Shown here in pieces: positions 1-3,831 of a stretch of DNA of 5,069 bases. The notes under the pieces were generated by a model. That model ran no database searches. It was given only the letters and a program-made list of their open reading frames with translations, and was not told the DNA's origin. Location: the NCBI GenBank assembly GCA_945861195.1, contig CAMATS010000208.1:1-5069 (forward strand), given 5' to 3'. Both the position numbers and the translations under genes were made by a program. The stretch is from Rhodoferax sp. OV413. GTDB lineage: Bacteria > Pseudomonadota > Gammaproteobacteria > Burkholderiales > Burkholderiaceae_C. Positions within the stretch are counted from its first letter, which is position 1, and each line of letters opens with the position of its first letter.

Positions 1-150
1 CTGCTGGTGATCTCTCGCGCAATCATCGAGGGGCTGCGGTAAGGGCGACCTTCAAATTCGTACTGGCCGTCGGCCGTGGCGATCACCTGGTGCACCTTGC
101 CGTGGTACTCGCGGGTGAACAGTGTGCCGGGCGTCGGGTGGAAATCCCGT
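1..150 (-). pseudogene. DUF2924 family protein, fragment cut by the IS insertion (runs off window start)
   Basis: Reading the minus strand from about 150 down to 1 gives an open frame containing PGTLFTREYHGKVHQVI, then ADGQYEFEG, then RPYRSPSMIAREITS. I recognise the core of the DUF2924 family: a GT-x-L-x-RE-(Y/W)-x-G start, a strand ending in the YEFEG-type motif, and a YRS-x-S-x-IAREIT segment. DUF2924 proteins are small, of unknown function, and often lie beside site-specific recombinase genes in phage-like or mobile regions. The C-terminus lies outside the window. The N-terminal half is missing: the frame runs into the right terminus of the IS at about 146-152, and the sequence on the other side of the IS (1556 onward) is a dispersed repeat that does not supply a DUF2924 N-terminus. 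The gene is therefore probably non-functional. The family call is from memory of its motifs, without a search. Confidence 0.6.
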
Positions 151-152
151 AC

Positions 153-164
153 ATGGACGCCCCC
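153..164 (+). repeat. IS1111-type subterminal inverted repeat, right end
   Basis: ATGGACGCCCCC reads on the plus strand here and is the exact reverse complement of 1541-1552. It lies downstream of the transposase, so it is the right-end copy. Confidence 0.9.
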
Positions 165-330
165 GAATTTGCCAGGCTTTCAATTCATGACGGTTTGAAG
201 GTAAAGATTGCACCCGTACATTCGGACTTTGAATGCGGCTTGCGCCGCTGTCCCTGATGGGATTCGCTGGTTGACTCCTCGATCGGTCGTTCGCACTTTG
301 TGTGCCTCGGGAATCTCGGGTTTTGCCAAC
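165..330 (-). ncRNA. Candidate bridge (seeker) RNA of the IS1111-group element
   Basis: IS110-family transposases are guided by a non-coding RNA encoded in the element; in the IS1111 group it lies downstream of the transposase, where this ~270-base non-coding stretch sits. On the minus (transposase) strand I see, in 5'-3' order: a small hairpin at 305-293 (GCAC/GTGC); ACGACCGAT (290-282), matching the left flank ACGACCAAT (1564-1556) with one G.T wobble in pairing; GAATCCCAT (265-257), complementary to the rebuilt target ATGGGATTT with one G.T wobble; a hairpin GCGGC-GCAA-GCCGC (248-235) with a GNRA tetraloop; and ATGTACGGG (221-213), identical to the element's right terminus (154-146). These fit left-target, right-target and left-donor guides. 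RNA ends are not visible, so the coordinates are approximate. I saw no convincing promoter or right-donor guide. Confidence 0.72.
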
Positions 331-433
331 CACGGTCTGACCTGTTTTGCCATCACTTCATGATCGCCTGAGCAATCGGTGGTTCAGTTCTCCCTGCTTT
401 GTTCTTCTCGCTCTTCGCATCCAACCGATCTGA

Positions 434-1468
434 CTATGGGGCCGCTTTGGCGGCCGCGTAGTCAGACCGGAACTCTCTGTCGTGGGCCAACAATGCCCAT
501 ACGATGCGAGCATTTTTGTTGGCCAGCGCCACGGCCGCCACATTCTTGTTCCGTCGATTAACTACCCCGTTAATCCAACTGCAGGATTCTGGCTTCTGCT
601 GCGCCCGGTAAATTACTGAACGCGCGCCGTGAATAAGTAGGGTTCGCAGATAGGTATCACCGCGTTTGCTGATACTCAGCAGGTTCTGTTTGCCACCACT
701 GGAGTGCTGTTTGGGCACTAGGCCCAGCCAGGCGGCAACCTGACGGCCACCGTCAAAGTTCTTCGCATCCCCCAGTGAAGCCACCAGCGCGCTGGCGGTG
801 ATGGGGCCAATGCCTGGGACTTGTGCCAACTTGCTACTAGCATCACTTTGGCGATGCCATTTCACGATCTGCGACTCCAGTTCATCGACCTGCCGGTCGA
901 GCTCCTTCAAATGGTCCAGCAATCGCTGCACCAGAAGCCGAAATGAACCTGGCAATTCGTTGCTGGCATCTTCAATAAGTTCAGGCACACGCGACGCGAT
1001 GTAGCCAATTCCCTGTGGAACGATTAGGCCAAACTCCGACAACAAACCGCGAATCTGGTTAGCCTGGGCCGTGCGTGCCTTCACAAAACCCTGACGGACC
1101 CGGTGCAGCGACAAAACCGCCTGCTGCTCGATGTTCTTGATCGGCACAAAGCGCATATTGGGTCGGGCCACCGCTTCGCATATTGCCTCAGCATCGGCGG
1201 CATCGTTTTTGTTGGTCTTGACGTAGGGCTTGACGAATTGAGGCGCCATTAACTTGACGGTGTGACCAAAACCTTGCAGTTTTCGAGCCCAGTGATGTGC
1301 ACTTCCACAGGCTTCCATGCCAATCAGGCAAGCAGGCAGATTTACGAAGAACTCGGCCACCTGGTCGCGCCGGATCTGCTTCTTAATGACGGTCTTGCCA
1401 AACTCATTGACTCCGTGCAGTTGGAACACATTTTTTGCCAGATCGATGCCTACTGTTGTAACCTTCAT
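434..1468 (-). CDS. IS110-family (IS1111 group) DEDD transposase / RNA-guided recombinase
   Basis: 344 residues, full length for the family. The N-terminal RuvC-like DEDD domain shows VGIDLAKNVFQLHG (D9), GMEACGSAHHW (E52) and NKNDAADAEA (D89 and D92). A coiled linker follows at about residues 110-205. The C-terminal Transposase_20 domain has a helix-hairpin-helix-like VPGIGPITASALVASLGD (217-234), then AAWLGLVPKQHSSGGK (245-260) with the serine pair S256/S257 where this family carries its catalytic serine, and ISKRGDTYLRTLLIHGARSV (266-285). These enzymes excise the element as a circle and insert it at a site chosen by the element's own RNA. I chose the ATG at 1468 because family members begin at this MKVTTVGIDLAK-type sequence and AGGAG lies 8 bases upstream (1477-1481); the frame is open to an earlier ATG at 1513. 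No frameshift or lost catalytic residue is seen, so it is probably active. Confidence 0.95.
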   Translation of the reverse strand: MKVTTVGIDLAKNVFQLHGVNEFGKTVIKKQIRRDQVAEFFVNLPACLIGMEACGSAHHWARKLQGFGHTVKLMAPQFVKPYVKTNKNDAADAEAICEAVARPNMRFVPIKNIEQQAVLSLHRVRQGFVKARTAQANQIRGLLSEFGLIVPQGIGYIASRVPELIEDASNELPGSFRLLVQRLLDHLKELDRQVDELESQIVKWHRQSDASSKLAQVPGIGPITASALVASLGDAKNFDGGRQVAAWLGLVPKQHSSGGKQNLLSISKRGDTYLRTLLIHGARSVIYRAQQKPESCSWINGVVNRRNKNVAAVALANKNARIVWALLAHDREFRSDYAAAKAAP

Positions 1469-1476
1469 ATCGGATG

Positions 1477-1481
1477 CTCCT
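1477..1481 (-). promoter_or_regulatory. Ribosome binding site of the transposase
   Basis: AGGAG on the minus strand with an 8-base spacer to the ATG at 1468. It decides between this start and the in-frame upstream ATG at 1513. Confidence 0.75.
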
Positions 1482-1540
1482 GTCTGTTTAAGTGGGTTGG
1501 TAAACACCTCCACTTTGGCACATTGCGGTGCCGCCTAGGT

Positions 1541-1552
1541 GGGGGCGTCCAT
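1541..1552 (-). repeat. IS1111-type subterminal inverted repeat, left end
   Basis: GGGGGCGTCCAT on the plus strand is the exact reverse complement of 153-164. It lies upstream of the transposase start, so it is the left-end copy, with about 3 bases (GGG on the transposase strand) outside it. Confidence 0.9.
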
Positions 1553-1562
1553 CCCATTGGTC

Positions 1563-1599
1563 GTGGCCAGGAATGACGACAAGGTGGCCAGGAATGACG
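1563..1599. repeat. Short tandem direct repeat, 21-base period
   Basis: GTGGCCAGGAATGACG occurs at 1563-1578 and exactly again at 1584-1599. It lies next to the IS left end and leads into the palindromic dispersed repeat that follows. It is non-coding; no function is visible. Confidence 0.8.
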
Positions 1600-1606
1600 G
1601 CCATCT

Positions 1607-1665
1607 GTCATCCTCGCGCAAGCGGGGATCCATGACGTCCTGGATTCCCGGTTGGGGCCGGGAAT
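1607..1665. repeat. Dispersed palindromic intergenic repeat, copy 1
   Basis: The stretch has the look of the widespread proteobacterial intergenic repeats built on GTCAT-CCCCG...CGGGGA-TCCA. GTCATCCTCG (1607-1616) and CGGGGATCCATG (1623-1634) match the copy at 2986-3015 in the same orientation. Two further palindromes overlap: GGGATCCA (1625-1632) with TGGATTCCC (1641-1649), imperfect by one base, and a perfect 8-bp inverted repeat ATTCCCGG (1644-1651) / CCGGGAAT (1658-1665) with a 6-base loop. No T-run follows either arm, so it is not an intrinsic terminator. Confidence 0.7.
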
Positions 1666-1693
1666 GGCCGGCGCGTGGGTGGGTAGGTGCCCC

Positions 1694-1748
1694 TTGGTCC
1701 AAACTAGCCACAACGCACCGGACAAAAAGGATGTGCTTGGTAAACTAG
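1694..1748 (+). promoter_or_regulatory. Possible operator/promoter region of the TA module (paired TTGGT..AAACTAG repeats)
   Basis: TTGGTCCAAACTAG (1694-1707) and TTGGTAAACTAG (1737-1748) are direct repeats differing by a 2-base insertion, 43 bases apart, immediately upstream of the antitoxin gene. The first contains the small palindrome TTGG-T-CCAA. TAAACT at 1741-1746 is a plausible -10 box about 30 bases before the start codon, but no good -35 box stands at the right distance. TA operons are commonly autoregulated through such repeats, so binding by the module's own product is an inference. I cannot show a promoter from sequence alone. Confidence 0.3.
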
Positions 1749-1762
1749 ACGGGTACGTATCC

Positions 1763-1768
1763 AAGGGG
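1763..1768 (+). promoter_or_regulatory. Ribosome binding site of the UPF0175 gene
   Basis: AAGGGG followed by an A-rich 8-base spacer (ending AAAAAAGT) before the ATG at 1777. It supports that start codon. Confidence 0.7.
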
Positions 1769-1776
1769 AAAAAAGT

Positions 1777-2025
1777 ATGCAAATCGCGATAGACCTTCCC
1801 AGTGACTTTGTGGCCTTCTGCGGGGCGAGCCAGGTGCAAAAGGAGATTCGTATCTCCTATGCCTTGTGGTTGTACCAGCAAACGCGTGTCACCCTGTCCA
1901 AAGCGGCCCAACTGGCGGGATTGGACATCTATGAGTTTATGAGTGTCTGCAAAGCCAACCAAGTCCCAACCATGGACATCAGCCCAGACGAACTGGCCCA
2001 AGAAATCGCAGGGCTGAGCGCCTGA
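1777..2025 (+). CDS. UPF0175 family antitoxin
   Basis: 82 residues, normal for UPF0175 (COG2886). The family pattern is visible: a short N-terminal strand (MQIAIDLPSDF), a helix with EIRISYALWLYQQ (about 28-40), then the conserved VTLSKAAQLAGLDIYEFM (43-60), equivalent to the family's S-x-x-KAAELAGLS-x-x-EF core, and an acidic tail with DISPDELAQEI (about 67-77). Family members are small, probably DNA-binding antitoxins usually paired with a DUF3368 PIN-domain protein, as here. The gene has a clear ribosome binding site and ends TGATG, its stop sharing a base with the toxin's start, so translation is probably coupled. The role as antitoxin is inferred from family and partner. Confidence 0.88.
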   Translation: MQIAIDLPSDFVAFCGASQVQKEIRISYALWLYQQTRVTLSKAAQLAGLDIYEFMSVCKANQVPTMDISPDELAQEIAGLSA

Positions 2026-2501
2026 TGCTTCTCGTCGCTGACGCTTCCGCGCTGATTGCGCTGGCCACATGCGACGGCTTGTCGTGGTTGGACGCCCTTT
2101 TTGGCGAGGTGCTGGTACCAGAGGCGGTTTACAGGGAAGTCACCTTGGCCGACAAACCACAGGCCATGCGTCTACACGCCTACCTGCAAGGAAAGATCAG
2201 ACAAGTAGACATGGCGGATTTTGTATATCTGGACGCTTATGCGGACGCGGGCGAAACCCAGGCAATGGTGTTGTACAAATCGGCAGGCGCTGACTACCTA
2301 TTGATTGATGACAAAAAAGGCAGAAAGGTCGCGCAGATCAACCAAATAAAGACAATTGGCTCCGTCGGGGTGCTGATTCAAGCCAAAAAAGCGGGCTTGA
2401 TCAAGCATGTAAAACCCAGCATCGACCTGATCATTGCAAGCCAGATCTACATGTCAACTGAATTCATCAATGCGGTGCTTGCCATGGCCGACGAGCATTA
2501 A
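2025..2501 (+). CDS. DUF3368 family PIN-domain toxin (VapC-like ribonuclease)
   Basis: 158 residues, typical for DUF3368. The PIN-fold acidic residues can be followed: D6 in MLLVADASALIALA, E33/E38 in VPEAVYREV, E77 in DAGETQAM, and D95/D96 in LLIDDKKGRKVA. C-terminal IGSVGVLIQAKKAGLI (about 111-126) is the usual closing PIN segment. PIN toxins are Mg-dependent ribonucleases that cut tRNA, rRNA or mRNA and are held by the antitoxin encoded upstream; the RNA target here cannot be told from sequence. All catalytic positions are present and there is no frameshift, so it is probably active. It starts on the last base of the antitoxin stop (TGATG) without its own strong ribosome binding site, in keeping with coupled translation. 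No clear terminator follows. Confidence 0.9.
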   Translation: MLLVADASALIALATCDGLSWLDALFGEVLVPEAVYREVTLADKPQAMRLHAYLQGKIRQVDMADFVYLDAYADAGETQAMVLYKSAGADYLLIDDKKGRKVAQINQIKTIGSVGVLIQAKKAGLIKHVKPSIDLIIASQIYMSTEFINAVLAMADEH

Positions 2502-2738
2502 TGAGGCGACAACTAACTTGACGCGCGCCGGAAGACCCTGGGGCGTATAACTTGTGGCTACCGTCGAATCGAAAGATGCTTGAAGATTTTGTGGTCGTGG
2601 CTGACAATCTCGATTTCAATGGGTCAGTACCCTGATTTCTGCAGCGGACCGCGGCAATGGAGCAACAGGTCCCAATAGCCACTCCTGGTCGTCACACGAC
2701 GATTACTTTCAAGGTGAGCACAAATTCGTAGGTTGACA
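2502..2738. other. Intergenic stretch without a recognisable gene
   Basis: About 240 bases after the toxin gene. Minus-strand frames are open for 60-70 codons but none has a family motif, a credible ribosome binding site or an obvious start. I see no tRNA, hairpin-plus-T-run terminator or clear promoter. Scattered readable phrases in different minus-strand frames would fit decayed coding sequence continuing from the remnant at 2739-2945, but this is a guess. Confidence 0.4.
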
Positions 2739-2945
2739 TCAGCTGCGAGTATTGTCTGGTGTGCGCCTGGCGGCCATCTGGCGAAGTTCCCATGGCCAAA
2801 TCTCAACGTCGTAGCGGTTTTGAATCCTTTTCACCATCGCAGTGGACAAGTCATCGGTCAACCCGTCGACGAAGTATGAGATGCGCAGGGCAAAGGGCGG
2901 AATTTGACGCTGAAACACGCTTTCGCTTACGCGCTGCACGGGGCG
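2739..2945 (-). pseudogene. Unrecognised small ORF, possible gene remnant
   Basis: A minus-strand frame ending in TGA at 2739 reads SVFQRQIPPFALRISYFVDG, then LTDDLSTAMVKRIQ, then YDVEIWPWELRQMAARRTPD. Composition and third-base GC look like real protein rather than a shadow frame, and no better frame overlaps it. I do not recognise the family. Upstream the frame stays open to an ATG at 3026, but that part translates the dispersed repeat (2986-3015) and adjoining repeat-like sequence, so it is unlikely to be the native N-terminus. There is no convincing ribosome binding site. It may be the tail of a gene whose start was replaced by the repeat, or a small intact gene with a non-ATG start. It lies downstream of the ABC ATPase on the same strand, where a partner gene might once have been. 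Confidence 0.25.
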
Positions 2946-2985
2946 CCGGGCAAGAGGCGCTGGGCCTGCAATTGCTGGCCAAGGC

Positions 2986-3015
2986 GTCATCCCCGGTTTC
3001 ATGCGGGGAGCCATG
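2986..3015. repeat. Dispersed palindromic intergenic repeat, copy 2
   Basis: GTCATCCCCG, an 8-base loop, then CGGGGAGCCATG. It has the same arrangement and orientation as 1607-1634 (one base different in each arm, different loop). TCCCCG (2990-2995) and CGGGGA (3004-3009) form a 6-bp stem. It lies 4 bases past the stop of the ABC ATPase gene and could slow transcription, but lacks the T-run of an intrinsic terminator. Confidence 0.65.
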
Positions 3016-3018
3016 CCC

Positions 3019-3735
3019 TCAGGCAATGCAAGTCAAATAAGCCTGCTCCAACGTGGCCGCGCCAAACTGTTCGCGGCAGCCGGCGGGGGAGCCCACGTAG
3101 CGCAGCTCGCCCTGGTGCAGGATGGCCATGCGGTCGCAGATTACTTCTACATCCGCCAGCGCATGCGAGCTAAAAAACAGGGTTCGGCCGGCTTCGCGCT
3201 GGCGGGTCAGCTGCGCTTTGAGCAGCGCACGCGCTTTTGGGTCTAGCCCGCTCATGGGCTCATCCAGCACATAAATATCTTTGTTGGCCAAGAAGCAGGA
3301 GGCCAGCCCGAGCTTTTGCGTCATGCCCTTGGAGTAAGCCCGCACCGGCCGGCTCAGCGCGGCGGCGTCCAGGTCGAGCGCGGCCAGCATCTCCAGCGCC
3401 AGGGCTTCGTTGTAGGGCAGGCCCTGCAGCTTCAGGATGTACTTCAAAAAATCGCGCCCGTTCAGGTAATAGGGCGGCATGAAGCGCTCGGGCAAAAAAG
3501 CCAAGGGCTTGCGCGACTGCGTCAGGCGGTTGCTGACACCCGCAATCTCGATGCCGCCGCCGTCGATGGCGCAAAAATCCAGCAGGCACTTGAGCAGCGT
3601 GGTCTTGCCCGCGCCATTCATGCCCACCAGGCCAAAAAATTCTCCCTGCCCGATCTGCAGGTCAATGCCATGCAGCACCGGGCGTTTGCCGTAGTTCTTG
3701 CGGAGTTGGGTGAAGCGGAATGCGGGAGTGGTCAT
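3019..3735 (-). CDS. ABC transporter ATP-binding protein
   Basis: 238 residues, one ABC nucleotide-binding domain. From the ATG at 3735: an aromatic A-loop region near Y15; Walker A GMNGAGKTTLL (38-48) with K44; a Q-loop-region sequence that reads AFLPERFMPPYYL (79-91), without an obvious Q; a variant signature YSKGMTQK (134-141) in place of LSGGQ; Walker B IYVLDEP (154-160) with catalytic E159; D-loop SGLD (162-165); and switch histidine H191 in FFSSHALADVE. The YSKGM signature and overall form fit ABC-2-type exporters (drug, polysaccharide or NosF-like groups), which need a separate membrane partner. No permease gene is visible in the window. An upstream in-frame TTG at 3759 would add 8 residues; I prefer the ATG because family similarity starts just after it, although the ribosome binding site is weak. 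It lies 96 bases downstream of the O-oligosaccharyltransferase gene on the same strand. Substrate unknown. Confidence 0.9.
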   Translation of the reverse strand: MTTPAFRFTQLRKNYGKRPVLHGIDLQIGQGEFFGLVGMNGAGKTTLLKCLLDFCAIDGGGIEIAGVSNRLTQSRKPLAFLPERFMPPYYLNGRDFLKYILKLQGLPYNEALALEMLAALDLDAAALSRPVRAYSKGMTQKLGLASCFLANKDIYVLDEPMSGLDPKARALLKAQLTRQREAGRTLFFSSHALADVEVICDRMAILHQGELRYVGSPAGCREQFGAATLEQAYLTCIA

Positions 3736-3794
3736 GGTGCAGGCGGGGTCTCTAAACAAGAATGCCGATGGTAAGGGGCGATGTGGGGGGCTTT

Positions 3795-3826
3795 TTGAAA
3801 ATTAATTGGAATCTGACCCCAATTAA
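3795..3826 (-). terminator. AT-rich palindrome with T-run after the ligase gene; possible intrinsic terminator or mobile repeat
   Basis: TTAATTGG (3802-3809) and CCAATTAA (3819-3826) form a perfect 8-bp inverted repeat with a 9-base loop. Read on the minus strand it begins 5 bases past the ligase stop codon and is followed by TTTTC, the layout of a weak intrinsic terminator. The stem is AT-rich, so termination would be inefficient. The loop and arm contain GGGGTCAGATTCC, a phrase I recall from dispersed repeats near REP-associated (IS200-like) transposases, so this may instead be a small repeat of that type. Confidence 0.4.
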
Positions 3827-3831
3827 GAATC

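Larger units (their letters stand above)
146..1555 (-). mobile_element. IS110-family insertion sequence, IS1111 group, apparently complete (~1.4 kb)
   Basis: The element has a DEDD transposase on the minus strand, a short left end (1469-1555) and a long non-coding right end (146-433). A perfect 12-bp inverted repeat, ATGGACGCCCCC, occurs at 153-164 and inverted at 1541-1552. It is subterminal: about 7 bases (GTACGGG on the transposase strand) follow it at the right end and about 3 (GGG) precede it at the left end. Subterminal repeats and a long right end downstream of the transposase are hallmarks of the IS1111 group. No target-site duplication is expected or seen. The sequence GGGAT occurs at both junctions, so the exact ends are ambiguous by up to 5 bases. 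The element separates a DUF2924 fragment from a repeat-rich intergenic region. Confidence 0.88.

Noticed and set aside
52..333. 93-codon minus-strand ORF spanning the IS right end
   Set aside because: It crosses the IS boundary and overlaps the proposed guide RNA. Its first part has no family features, and its last part reads the DUF2924 fragment in the wrong frame.
153..433. CRISPR array or attC-like site in the IS right end
   Set aside because: There are no regularly spaced repeats. The only direct repeat (GTTTTGCCA at 320-328 and 344-352) is short, and no integron core sites are seen.
1465..2070. 201-codon minus-strand ORF
   Set aside because: It is antisense to the UPF0175 gene and then runs through repeats and the IS left end. 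No motif is visible and the translation is repeat-like (RHSWPPCRHSWP).
2990..3009. Hairpin after the ABC ATPase as an intrinsic terminator
   Set aside because: No T-run follows on the minus strand, and the sequence matches the dispersed repeat at 1607-1634.
2759..3040. Plus-strand ORFs over 2759-3246
   Set aside because: They are low-complexity Arg/Ser/Ala-rich translations antisense to the remnant and the ABC ATPase, without family features.
3757..3759. TTG start for the ABC ATPase
   Set aside because: The extra residues (FRDPACT region) show no family similarity, and an ATG lies 8 codons further on. It is kept only as an alternative.
3316..3774. 152-codon plus-strand ORF opposite the ABC ATPase
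   Set aside because: It is a shadow frame of a high-GC gene; the minus-strand frame has every ABC motif.
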